DNA of 30,220 bases. Source: Pleurotus djamor. Taxonomy: Eukaryota; Basidiomycota; Agaricomycetes; Agaricales; Pleurotaceae. The translations under genes and the position numbers were made by a program. Shown in pieces: positions 19,988 to 30,220 of the stretch (positions are counted from its first letter, which is position 1; each line of letters opens with the position of its first letter). The notes under the pieces are model-generated. The model was given only the letters and a program-made list of their open reading frames with translations, searched no databases and was not told the DNA's origin. The stretch lies in NCBI GenBank assembly GCA_029747585.1, contig JAPEVF010000562.1, forward strand, positions 1 through 30,220, written 5' to 3'.

Positions 19988-21259
19988 ATGCCGGGCCTTC
20001 CCTCTGAGATATATGACCACATCGTTGACCACCTCTACTGTGACCTACCTTCGCTGCGGGCCTGTGCGCTGGCAAGTAGGGCTCTGCTCAGCGTTACCAG
20101 GCACCATCTCTTCCATGATCTGGTCCTCAAGCTCCATATATCAGACCTCTTTCCCTTGGTCGACCTCCTTCATAGCCCATCCAATTCCATTGCACCGTTT
20201 GTTCATCGCCTCATCCTCTCCAATTTCCCCGAAAATCTTCGCATTCATGGTAGACCAGACGTTGTTCGTACCATCCGACTCCTTCCCTGTCTCACAAACC
20301 TTCTACCACACGTTACCACCATCCAGTTCCGTAACTCAGATCTCCAACGCTTCCCTGAAGACATGGCCCTTCAGCTCTTTTGTCAATTCCGACAATTTCG
20401 GAACCTGGAATTAGTCTCGGTTCGCTTCGATCGTTTCGTGGACTTCGCGAATATGCTTTACAGCTTCGATGGCCTTGAACGAGTGTGGTTCCAGTGGGTA
20501 ACCTGGACCCACTACGACTCGTTGAGCCTTTCATTGACGCCGTCACCGCCATCTGCGCGTTGGCATATTTACGGCGCTGGCAGCAGATACATGGATATGT
20601 TTTCCTGGCTATGTTCTCAGGAAACACCACCTTTGATCTCCTCCATGCTCTACGAAGCACAGACCATCGAGGAGAAAGGCCATATTAGTGCGTTTCTGGA
20701 GCGATGTGCCCCATCGTTGCGTCATCTCGAGGTGGCTTTCCCTATATTCATACGAAGGGACGTCTTCAAAGGTCAGTAACCTAAAATCCAGTCTCTGCGC
20801 GCCGTACTCTAGGAATGGTCCATGGGCAACACTGAGCTGCTTTCGCATCCAGAAATCATGCAAAATTATATCGCTCCGAGCGGGTGCGCGAACCTACGAT
20901 CCCTGTGTTTCAAACAGGTGTTACTATGGCCTGGGGACGTCGCGTCTCGAGCCCTACAGCCTTGGATCTCCGAAACTCTCAATCATATCACTTCGTTGCA
21001 TCTCAGCGAACTGAACCTAGAGCTTCATATCGCCCCAGTGTCCCATGTGGAGAAAAGCCTCCAAATATTTGACTGGACATCCTTCCGGAAAGCGCTGTCA
21101 CGATTCCCCTCGCTCCGCTGTATATCCATCTTCATAGGACCTGGTGCAATGGACTTCCAGACGGTGGTCGACTTCATATGCTACAACAAACTTAAAGACT
21201 CAGCGCAAACGATCAGAATATGTAATCTGAACACAGGGGAGAAGTTTGGATGGGCGTAG
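19988..21259 (+). CDS. F-box-like protein, two exons
   Basis: The ATG at 19988 opens MPGLPSEIYDHIVDHLYCDL, an LPxEIxxxIxxxL start of the F-box type, followed by SLRACALASRALL, which continues the domain. The remainder has leucine-rich segments such as NLELVSVRFDRFV and PSLRHLEVAF. Exons 19988-20771 and 20853-21259 join in phase 1 through an 81-base intron (GTCAGT to CATCCAG) and give about 396 residues. A nearer acceptor at 20811-20812 is rejected because it breaks the frame. The protein would act as an SCF ubiquitin-ligase adaptor if the F-box binds SKP1. It ends about 76 bases from the stop of the next gene on the other strand, so their 3' untranslated regions probably overlap. Confidence 0.78.
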
Positions 21260-21335
21260 GGGTAACATATAGAGTAGGATAGAGTATATATCCACGCAAG
21301 TACACCTCGGTGTGACCACAAAGAGATTTCGAGCT

Positions 21336-22741
21336 TCACGGTGGGGGATCACTTCGGCCGCTCTTGAGTCGCTGGAAGTCGATACCTCGAGATTTGTGTG
21401 GGTCAGAGAGCCTTGGGAAAGTCAGGTCCAGCTACCCACCTTCGTCTTCGAAATCCTCAGTAAGTGCTTCCCACCACGGGGAAAAAGCAGGCAGAGGATG
21501 CTTGCGATGGGATTGATGCAGAGCTTGAGGGGATTCCTTTGACATTGGCTCTCGTCGTTCTAGTGTTCCCAGAACTTGATCATGACGTTGGTTTATGCGT
21601 GTCCGCCGATGAATAATTGCGTGATGATGAGTGAGCTCCTCAAAATCGATGATTCGAAGCTTGGGAAACTGGTGGAAAAGGGCCTCCGTGTCTGAAAGCG
21701 CTGTTCCGGGAGGCGTACCATTTGAGGCCGATACAGTCGCCGGAAATGGGAGCTGAAGATACTTGAGCTCGCGAGACGGAATATTGATAAGGCATTTGAG
21801 AGGAATGTTCAGCTATTGACGATAACGTGAGAACGAGAAGGTGGTATTCAATGTTGGAAAAGGGAAGACCTCACCACTTCTTGATGCCTCGTTGAGGATA
21901 TGCTCAGCAACTCAATTTGCAGCAGGTAAGGCAGAAGCGTGGTGACAAAAGTAGGCGTGGACGGAGAAGTGGAGAGTTTCAGCGTCCGAATACAGCGGAA
22001 CACAAGCGATGCAACGGTCGAGTCGTTGAGAAAGGCACAATGGGCGGGGGAGCCGAATACTAGAGACCCCGCGAGATGCTCAATCGGCGCCCTGCCATCT
22101 ACTAGCAGGGTGTACCAAAGCTCTGGGATTCCGTCGAGCGTATGGAGATTTGGGAAAGTAGCTGACTGGAAGCGAGAAGAGTGATTATCGAGAAAGTGAG
22201 TTGAAGAAGGTGTACGAATGAAGCACAATGAATCCTGGTGCTTTCGAAGGGTGTCAAGCATCTTTTGTCCATAGAGTGACGAGAAACCCGATAGGTGTGT
22301 TAGGTGTCGCTGGGGACTTTGATTGACTGAGGGGAGGAGGTAAGAGGGGCCTCTCGTGGCGTACAGAGATTTGAGGTTGCTTAGGGTTTCAAGGCGGAGG
22401 ATGTCGTTGACAGTTTCCCATATAAGCACGTAATTTGCGTTATCATAGTATCGGAGCACCAGCTTCGGCTCAATAACAAGGCCCTTTACGTAGGCTACCA
22501 ATTTTTCGCTTTGGCTCAGCGTTCGGTAGATGAGTTTCGTCGTTTCAACGGACAAATGAACGGTAGTATGGGGAAGTGGATCTGTCGTCACAAACGCAGC
22601 TCGCATGATGATGTATTCGTAGAAGAGGGGCGTCGTTATCCCTGATAAAACCTTGTTGACGAATAGTAACGGGTAGAGGTGGATTCGATCCTGGGAACCC
22701 AGTTGGTGAATGATGAGAAGGAAAATTTCAAGCGGTAGCAT
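21336..22741 (-). CDS. F-box-like protein, tandem family member 1
   Basis: Three exons: 21875-22741, 21440-21812 and 21336-21385, with introns of 62 and 54 bases. The product is about 429 residues. The true ATG is at 22739-22741, giving MLPLEIFLLIIHQLGSQDR, an F-box-like N-terminus followed by HLYPLLFVNK. The middle is leucine-rich (LNDSTVASLVFRCIRTLKL). Exon 2 ends with a WWEAL segment, and the 16-residue last exon starts GIDFQ. The next two minus-strand relatives at 23056 and 27772 share the exon plan, the intron phases (0 then 1) and the WWE block. It is probably a ubiquitin-ligase substrate adaptor; no substrate can be deduced. The 3' end faces the F-box-like gene at 19988 very closely. 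Confidence 0.82.
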
Positions 22742-23055
22742 GGCCGTCAAGTTGCAGTAATCTGGGGTATTTGATCAAGGTCAGAAGAGACGTTCAAGTG
22801 AGTTATCTGATTGATATACCATCCACATCTGTGAACCTCGAATCAACGTGGGTAGCCCAAGGTGGTGATGGAGGGGACAAGGAGAAAGAGCGGCCCGCGC
22901 TCAAGCTGAAATCTCAACCCCTTCCTCATACAGGGATCGCCCCTAACAGCGAATTCCATGCGGCTGTTTGCTTTCAAGACACGGACTGGGAAATACAGCT
23001 TCAAAACTAGAAGCATGTTTATAAAGAGGATGAGAATCTACATGATTTATCTCTA

Positions 23056-24477
23056 TCAAGAGGCTCCGCGAGCGAGGCTCTGGAATTTGATGCCTGAAGC
23101 AATCGGTATGATTATGAATAACGAGTATTAGTAGAGGCGTGAGCTGTACTAGTAGCCACACACCTGCATCTTTGAAATCATCCAAAAACACCTCCCACCA
23201 CGAAGAGAAAGCAGGTGGGCGATTTTTGAGATGATAACGACGTAGCGTTAAAGGTACTACGCTCGTGGTTATTTCCGGCGATCCGAATGNTTTTTTGTTC
23301 TTCATTGGAGGGTGAATGGGAGCGTGTATGTCGATAAAGGGCCCCCTGATGACGGTAGAGCTTCTCGAAATCGACGATCATAAGATTGGGGAAGTGGTTG
23401 AAAAGGACCTCACTGTCCAAAAGTGCCGAAGCTGGGGTAGATTCTGGGTCTGTGACGCTTGAGACGGCCTCGTTCCCCGTGAATGGGATGTGGAGATACT
23501 TGAGCTTGCTGGACGGTACTCTGAAGAGGTTCTTCAACGGGATGTGTAGCTATTTCGGGTGATTAAAGAGTCGTGTATTGGTGCGGGCGGATGGACAGTG
23601 GACTCACGGTATTTGTAAGGTCAGTGGAGTATATGTTCAATAGTTCAATCTGGGTTAGGTGCGGAAGGAGCATCGTTACGAGTTCAGGAGTATCCGACGA
23701 AGTTGTGACCTTCAATGTTCGGATATGATGAAACATAAGTGAGGCCGCGGTCGAGTCGTTCAGGAAAGAGCAACCAGGGCGCATGCTGCTGTACAGACAA
23801 CCGGCGAGATGTTCGACCGGTGCACTGTTGTCTTTTATCAAAGGCCACCAGAGCTCGGGGAGTCCGTCGACGGTATGGAGGTTTGGAAACTGCGCCGCTT
23901 CCAATCCGGCGGGTTCGTTTTCCGGGAGACAACTTGATGGCAAGATTCGTAAGAAATGCAATAAACAACTGTGCCTTCGGAGGCAGGCGATTAGCTGTGG
24001 AACATACAGCGACGAGAGGCCGGATAGGTGTGTTAGACTGAGGTGTGGATGCTGGCTAATCGAGGTGAGGACACCGTACGTTTGACCTCTCGATGCATAG
24101 AGGGATTTGAGGTTGATCAGGGTTTCAAGTTGGAGGATGTTGTTCACCGTGTCCCATATAACCGTATATTCCTCATCATCTTCATACCTCATTACAGCCT
24201 TGGGCTCGATGATAAGCCCTTGGACAAAGCTCGCCAATCTGGTGTTCTGGGCCAAAGTCCGGTGAAATAGCTTGGCTCGATCAATGGTTAATTCTACCGT
24301 GGTGTGCGGAAGTGGATTGGTAGACACGAGGCCAGCTTTCATAACGATATACTCGTAGAAAAGAGGAGTCACTATCTGTGATACATGCTTTCCAAGAGAG
24401 AGTAAGGGGTAGAGATGCTTTCGCTCTTGGGCACCAAGTTGGTGGACAATGAGAAGAAAAATCTCGAGCGGGAACAT
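23056..24477 (-). CDS. F-box-like protein, tandem family member 2
   Basis: Three exons: 23608-24477, 23164-23549 and 23056-23093, with introns of 58 and 70 bases. The product is about 430 residues. It begins MFPLEIFLLIVHQLGAQERK and follows member 1 closely throughout (TPLFYEY, LPHTTV, LNDST-ASL, IRTLKV). Exon 2 is one base too long to join exon 3 in phase, and the excess coincides with an N at 23290 beside a run of six T. Leaving the N out restores the frame, so this is most likely an assembly artefact. The conserved SSWWEVF block and a tiny last exon starting GIKFQ match the relatives. Member 1 lies 315 bases downstream in the same orientation, consistent with tandem duplication. Confidence 0.82.
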
Positions 24478-26512
24478 CGTCGTCAGTCTAGGTGCTGTGC
24501 TAAGATAAGTAGATGGTCAAGTTTGCATAGGGCTTGTTACTCACGTTTGTGCGTGTAGATTCAAGCAGATAGCGGCGACAAAGGCGACGGTGCGGATTTA
24601 GAGAGGAAACCACGGGTACCCCTTCTCAGACAGGGACGGCTCCTGAGATGGCCCTCAACCACCGGCGCCTACGTACTACGTAGGTTCAATCGTCGTTCCT
24701 GGACCTTTCCCTCTCTCCCAACTTTTCCCTCCATCCTCACCACCCCTCGATGCTACGATGACATCTTTGACTCATATCAGAGTCGTACTTGACACTGCTT
24801 GGATATGGTACCTACCATCTAACACTTGGTAAATCTTCTATCCATCAATACAAAACATTTGATGATCCCTTTCCACACAGGCATCGTTCACCACATCGCC
24901 CTCGGGATACAACATGCCTCGCGTCTAAACCAACTCCAGGAAAACTGCGCTGGAACTACTGCAGGTACCGCTCCCTTTAACTTTGACCTCAATACCTATC
25001 GGCTCACTTTCTTTTTCAGAAGGGTTCGCGCTCTTGGAAGGAGGGATATCGGATTTCGTATTCTCTGAATGACTGTTTGCTCCTGGTGCGCAAACTATCT
25101 ACTCGTCTATTCCCCTACATCATAAGCTAACCCTTTGACTTTCACTTATTCTAGCGAGCTTCCCCTCTCAAAACGGGCATGAGCGACGCTGGCATCTGAA
25201 GTTTCCTGCACATTTGCCGCGTCATATTCTCCGACCTAGACGATGAAAATATGTGGAACATCACATAGTTCTCTGAGGGAGCGTGTGAGAGTGTGTGCGA
25301 TTGAGGAGGAGGAGGAGGAAACGCTACGGGGTTGCTCCAAATATCCGACTTTCCTTCCAGACCACCAAGGATGACTGTTGTTGACCACGACGTCCCTGCA
25401 GCATCACACACATCGTTGGACCCTTTATCGGCAACAAGCATTGGCTGCTCCTCTTTAACGCACGGCCTGCCCTCATGAATTTGCCAGGACCATCATGCGG
25501 GTTATGGGCAGGGAATAATATACCCTGCGCCTCGCGACTGCCAATCAGTCGGCTGAGGAATAATCATGATCGCTGCCGTCGCAACCATGGGCTCTCTTGG
25601 ATGGTCCCTCCCCTCAGGATCTTCTTTTGGGGTTCTCCGTGACCTGTTCCTCGACCCTCCGATCACTTTGCTGTGACCCCCACGCGACAGCGCCGACAAT
25701 TACCACTCTGTTCACTTCGCGTACAAAACGTTGATGCTGTGGAATGTGGCGAGGGACGCATACCAGGAAATACTCTAAGCCTCGTCATCGTGTCGGTGGT
25801 TCTACGCTGCGGCTCAGCCAAGGCCGCCTTCACCTTTCTGCGGTTTACACCTCTTCTCAGCATCCTCCCACCGCACTGCCGAGCCCGTTGGCAAACTTCT
25901 TGATGCTCGCCATTGCCCTTCAAGCGCAGCTCAAATCACAGCCCCTCGCCTGAACGGATTGGCTGAATTTGAGAAGGAGAGGACGCAGCACCGTCATCGC
26001 TAGCCGGAATTCGGACTCGACCCCATTTCAGCCACTACAACAATGAAATGCCCTCCATCCGAACCCTTCTCGTCCCGCCAGCTGTGGGCTCGTCTGAAAT
26101 CTCCCTACTCATGCCCTTCCCCGAGCTTCTGTTACGCTGGACTGTCGTCCAATAGGCGCCATCTTCGAACACAGGCACAGCCGATTCGCGTTGGATAGAA
26201 TGCCCGCTCAGCTGCCCGAGGCCTCCTCGTCGCCATCCCTATGATGATACTCATCGATGGATGGAAGTCATGTATTCTACATCCTGGGGCAGGGTCGATT
26301 ACGGGAGATTTGAGAGGAGACTTGGGGATGGCCGAGGGCCATATTGCTCCGGCTTACCCAGGACTCATCGCAACGTGACGGCGCCTTGCCCACGACCTCT
26401 TTCATTGTCAATTTATACACACACTCTCTCGCTTCTCGTCGCAGCCTAGATGCCAGACTTGTCTCGTTTATATACCTGTACATGTCAACAATTGACTCCC
26501 CCATGAGTCCCC
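24478..26512. other. Long stretch without a supported gene
   Basis: About 2 kb between the start of F-box-like member 2 and the regulatory repeats before the BTB gene. It contains promoter sequence of member 2 and a 17-base palindrome. Several open frames around 24826-25068 and 25663-25953 overlap on both strands and show no domain, signal peptide or spliceable exon chain, so I do not call a gene. Confidence 0.4.
24668..24684. repeat. Perfect 17-base palindrome
   Basis: CCTACGTA-C-TACGTAGG, two 8-base arms around one C, about 190 bases upstream of F-box-like member 2. It could bind a dimeric regulator; chance occurrence is not excluded. Confidence 0.6.
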
Positions 26513-26532
26513 ATGAGTCATGACTGACTCAT
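26513..26532. promoter_or_regulatory. Inverted pair of TGASTCA sites
   Basis: ATGAGTCA and TGACTCAT are perfect inverted copies separated by TGAC. Each contains TGA(C/G)TCA, the core recognised by Gcn4/Cpc1-type bZIP factors in fungi. A further CCATGAGTCC copy at 26501-26510 lies just before. The BTB start is about 115 bases downstream. Factor binding is an inference from the motif. Confidence 0.45.
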
Positions 26533-26647
26533 ATCGCAGTCCGCAGTCCATGAGAGTCACATCATCTTTGCCATAAAAGCCGACAGAGTGCTGGCTCTCT
26601 CGAAATTCTTCCCTTCTTGCCGCCAAGTATAAACTGAAAGCTAGTCA

Positions 26648-27499
26648 ATGTCTCCATCAGCATCCCCGCCATTCAACAGACAAGACGCAGACATTATTTT
26701 GCGTTCATCTGATGGCGTTGATTTCAAGGTCCACAAGATCATCCTGATCCTTTCATCTTCATTTTTTGAAGACATGCTCTCACTCCCGCAACCCGAATCG
26801 ACGGATGAAGCTTCCGAAGTCAAAACCAGCCTGCCGATTGTCCCAGTTGAGGAAGACTCGACGACGCTTGATATCTTATTACGCGACTGTTATCCGGGAC
26901 TCGCTGTCCAAGTCGTCAACCTGGACATACTATTCAAGGTCCTAAAGGCAGCAAATAAATACCAACTGCGTGCCACAGTTAGCCGTTTAGAGCAACCCTA
27001 CATTTCTTTCGAGCAAGGCCAAATTGCAAAATCACCAGTCGATTACTTCGTGTATGCGTGTCATAATAAGTGGGGCACATTGGCGCGAAAATCTGCCAAG
27101 TTATCTCTTTATTTCTCCATCGATCAAATAGTCCAACAAGCCGAAAAAGTGGGCATCGCAAGTCATGGGGACTTTTTTGTCAAGCTCCTTTCATATCACT
27201 ACAAATGTCGTGTTGCATGCCTGGGTTACCTTTCAAAGATGAAGACAAGACACAGTTTCGTAGAAAAAGCCAAGGAGAAAATACCATCCTATGATTCCCT
27301 AGCATTTGTAGACAACGTTGAAGCTCTTGCAGCGAAGGAAGGGGCCTACAGTCATGGGTATGAGATTATGACTATCGTTAAAGATTTCCGAAGTGACATC
27401 AATACGGTGTTAACAAAGGTGCGTTTTTTTGTACTTTCTTGAGAATGGTTCCTCTGACTGACAAGATTTTATTAGACGGACATAGGCCTACCGTTTTGA
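26648..27499 (+). CDS. BTB/POZ domain protein
   Basis: Exons 26648-27418 and 27476-27499 join in phase through a 57-base intron with a CTGAC branch-like site. The product is about 264 residues, ending in a seven-residue last exon (TDIGLPF). Residues 12-110 are a BTB domain: DADIILRSSDGVDFKVHKII, then SSFFEDMLSLPQP, an acidic loop, and a leucine-rich helical part ending in KAANKYQLRA. The HKIIL and SFFxDML elements are diagnostic. The C-terminal half is helical and charged, as in other basidiomycete BTB proteins without extra domains. BTB proteins commonly dimerise and can bridge CUL3 ligases to substrates; this is family knowledge. An ATAAAAG at 26573-26579 may be the TATA element. It lies between F-box-like members 2 and 3. 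Confidence 0.85.
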
Positions 27500-27771
27500 C
27501 AATCCCCGAACAGAGGTTACTTTGACTGCCATATCTTGCTTCCGGTCACCACTACACCATGCGGAACTGTGGTTTGGGCTTGGTACGAAGCCATTTTGAT
27601 TTCAGAATGAGTGATGGAGCGGCGGGCAGCAATGATACATCCACGGACGGTCCGAGTAATGGGTACTCTATGTTTCGCAGACAGTATATATGTCATCATT
27701 GGACATCAAATATAATACCAGAGATAATACTATTACCTTGGTACCTTTCAGACCCCTTGCTGGGAACCGGC

Positions 27772-29118
27772 TCATGGTTTGAAGTTGATATCTTTGAAAG
27801 AATCAAGGTCGCCTTCAGCATTAATTTATAACCACCTATTGAAACACCAACTCACCGGCATCGTTCAAGTCTCCTTTGAACGCCTCCCACCAAGAGTCAA
27901 ACATTCCATGACGCTCCTTCCTCTGCACGGATCTTTGTATTTGATGCACAGCCTGCAAATTGTACCCATAATCTTGGTGTTCCCGGGTAAATCGACGAGT
28001 GGTTAGCGTGACGATGTCAATAAGCAGTAGGGATGGGAATTGCTCGAATATTCGTTGGCAATATTCCCCGTGACTTCCAACAGAGGCCACACGAAGGTAC
28101 TTCAGCTGATTGGAAGGAATCTGAAGGAACGTTGTGAGAGGGATTTTCGACTAGCGCCAGTAATCGAACGTTAGTCAAGTCGACCTCGCGCGAGGTAAAG
28201 ATTCCGTGGACTCACACCGTACACAGGAAAGCCAATATGTAAAAGTTCAATGCAGGCAAGGTGAGGTAGAACCAAGTCAAACGTTGCAGGCACCGAAGAG
28301 GAAAGATGAATCGTTCGTATATTGCGATACGTCCTTGAAGGGTTCGGATCGGTCGCTACAGAAAGCGCAAACATGGGAAGGTCCAGCGCAGCAAGGTGCT
28401 CAAGCTTCGCGCCATTTGTCGCGAAGAAATGCCAGATCCCAGGCAGACCTTCAACAGAACGGAGGTTCGGAAGTTTACCAAAGGGTTTATAGTCCGCGAA
28501 GGAAGTAATTTCGTTTTTACTCCTTCCCATTACGCGTATGAACTCGATAGATTGAGCCTGGGACGAGATGAGCTTCAGGATATCGCGAAAGTTGTCGTTG
28601 GATAAGGAACATGATAAATGTGTCAGTTTGGCTTGTGGGTAGATCCAGTTGAACAGGGAGTTGATATTTATTTTGTCGGGCGACGGATCGAGCGAGAGGC
28701 GTTTGAGATTAATGAGAAGTTGGAGGATACCACCGACTGAGCCCCAGAGGAACTCTTCATCGCGCTGTAAGAATGGGCCGACGATAAACGTCTTGACATA
28801 CGCTGCAAGGGCTGGAGCATGGGTGAGAGTATGGTGAAGGCGGGGGAGGCGATGCGAGAGGGACGATGGCCTTGGAGTGGTATGTTCATCTAGCGGTGAA
28901 AGTTGGAAGACACCATGACGATGGTTGGATGTGGGATGGCCCGTTCCACCTGAACCAGGGGCTGGTGTGTCTTGGATGATGATGGATGTGTAGAAGAAGG
29001 GGATAGAAAAGTGGTATGCGCTTTTGCTAACAAAAAGCAAAGGGTATAGGGCTTGGGGATTGGCTAGCGCGAGGGCTTCGATAATCTGGTAGACCAGCTC
29101 GTTCGGAATTGTCTGCAT
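27772..29118 (-). CDS. F-box-like protein, tandem family member 3
   Basis: Three exons: 28216-29118, 27856-28150 and 27772-27791, with introns of 65 and 64 bases. The product is about 405 residues. It starts MQTIPNELVYQIIEALALAN, then LYPLLFVSKSAYHFSIPFFY, aligning with members 1 and 2. An insertion rich in Gly, His and Thr follows (around residues 52-75), which they lack. The C-terminal parts correspond: LEHLAAL, YRNIRTIHL, FDSWWEAFKGDLNDA, and a 20-base last exon coding for the end DINFKP. Intron phases are the same (0 then 1). It is more diverged than members 1 and 2 are from each other, so it probably split earlier. It is likely a ubiquitin-ligase adaptor. Confidence 0.8.
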
Positions 29119-30220
29119 TGGAGAGCTACACTGGAAGCATCAGCGACCACATATCAACGATGAAGGGAGAAGGTTACATACTTAGTCATGTCAAATTGAC
29201 AACGCGGGTGTTGTGAGGAGTTAGATCTTCAGAGCTCGACTCGAGCTCGGATATATGTGATGATCTCTCTTGTTGCGCGTCAATCATTCGGTCCCAACGT
29301 GAAGTCGTGTCGATAGTTTCCATGGTCACGACGACATCCGTTCATATGTACAGCGATGGGGGGAAGACTAAATGGGTGTATCGAAGCTGTAAGTACTAGG
29401 AACGGAGACGTAGCCTTGTGTAGACAAAGATTCAAGGACGAGCGAGGACAGTGAAAAAATATAGTAAATGGAATGGTTATCATCCGAAAAAGCGATTGGT
29501 CATTGACATATTGAAGGACACCAGAACGTGAACGCATGGGAGAACGAACGAAGAACGAAAGGTACAGGGTAACGGATGATTGTGATAATCCAGTCAATGA
29601 GTACCAACTAAGTAAGGGCTTTGAAATTGGGGACCAGCTGTGATAAGCACCACAATCTGAAGTTCGCATGTACATTTGAGGGAAGAATCCACGCGGCAAG
29701 ATATTCCGGGTTCGCTTGGGCCAGAGCGTCGGAATCAGAGCGAGTGTGACGAGGGGTGGCAGAGTTGACGGGCCTGAGGGGGAGCGTGACGCTGGAGCTC
29801 GGTGGGGCGGAGAAGTCATTGTCGCACCACCAAACAACGTTAGATGGTGATGAGCACTGAGTACTGAGTACTGAACGTTGAACGCGAACCCATGACGACA
29901 CTACTACCTCCCAGCTGCCTCATAATCGGAGGCCATTATACCCTCTAGACGCTCCTACGAAAGAAAGGCCTCAGTGGCCGATACCTGCAGAATTCGGATA
30001 TATCTATGGCCGCTTAGTGATCGTCGGAGGGAAGGAGTCATTTCATCTGGGGTTACGGTGTTGATATGTAGACATGTAGGATGGCGAAGGCGGGAGGGGA
30101 TGACCAAGTCGCAGGAAACGGTAGGGCACCGCGTTGACCTCAGACGGAACCACTGTCACCAGGACCCAGGAACGTCTGGCACGTATGCGCTGCCCCTGGA
30201 TCTCAAAGCACACGGCAAAG
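29119..30220. other. Terminal stretch without a supported gene
   Basis: About 1.1 kb upstream of F-box-like member 3. It holds that gene's promoter, a 17-base palindrome and a short tandem GAGTACT-type repeat near 29855-29875. Open frames on the minus strand at 29280-29901 have basic, Pro/Ser-rich translations without a domain and are probably not genes. Confidence 0.4.
29232..29248. repeat. Perfect 17-base palindrome
   Basis: GAGCTCGA-C-TCGAGCTC, two 8-base arms around one C, about 115 bases upstream of F-box-like member 3. It has the same geometry as the palindrome before member 2, but a different sequence. Confidence 0.6.

Noticed and set aside
20772..20812. Apparent frame break in the F-box-like gene at 19988
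   Set aside because: The nearest acceptor breaks the frame, but the next one (20852) gives an 81-base intron with matching phase.
25663..25953. Overlapping open frames on both strands
   Set aside because: Three frames overlap without preference and none shows a domain or spliceable neighbours.
29280..29901. Long minus-strand open frames near the right edge
   Set aside because: Composition is basic and Pro/Ser-rich, the two frames overlap each other, and no domain, signal or splice pattern supports a gene.
1..30220. Transposon, CRISPR array or secondary-metabolite cluster
   Set aside because: No transposase, reverse transcriptase, long terminal repeats, spaced repeats or backbone biosynthetic enzyme was seen; the single P450 does not make a cluster.

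Overview
The window looks like nuclear DNA of a mushroom-forming basidiomycete (Agaricomycetes-like). Almost every gene is cut by short GT-AG introns of about 48-81 bases. Several genes have the style of families common in this group: F-box/leucine-rich proteins, a BTB protein, a microsomal cytochrome P450, C2H2 proteins with irregular fingers, and small secreted proteins. Single Ns, two of them beside A or T homopolymers, suggest a draft assembly with homopolymer uncertainty. Most gene models below were assembled by hand by joining exons whose phases agree and whose splice sites are canonical.

Left part (1-9.5 kb): the 3' end of a C2H2 zinc-finger gene (+) converges on a second, complete-looking zinc-finger gene (-). 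Next come a 15-exon P450 gene (-), which appears to carry a one-base frameshift, and a divergent F-box gene with an acidic tail (+). A poorly modelled multi-exon gene (-, 7.3-8.7 kb) follows. Just beyond its 5' end lies a broken, internally deleted copy of the acidic-tail F-box gene.

Middle part (9.5-19 kb): a small secreted protein has a lysine-bearing helix and an Ala/Asp tail. A tail-to-tail pair of paralogous six-exon genes of a family I do not recognise keeps identical lengths for three internal exons. Two secreted-protein genes (-) follow. One has a six-cysteine C-terminal module resembling CBM19 but no visible ATG; the other is a cysteine-containing secreted protein of 177 residues. 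Two weak gene candidates lie at 17.6-18.6 kb.

Right part (20-30 kb): an F-box-like gene (+) meets, tail to tail, the first of three minus-strand paralogues with an F-box-like start. All three share the same three-exon layout, including a last exon of 20-50 bases. A BTB/POZ gene (+) lies between the second and third.

In functional terms the window is dominated by likely substrate adaptors of cullin-RING ubiquitin ligases: five F-box or F-box-like genes, one F-box pseudogene and one BTB gene. Secreted proteins and one oxidative enzyme are interspersed. I see no transposase, reverse transcriptase, rRNA, tRNA or CRISPR array. The layout points to local duplication, inversion and decay of gene copies rather than to a metabolic gene cluster.
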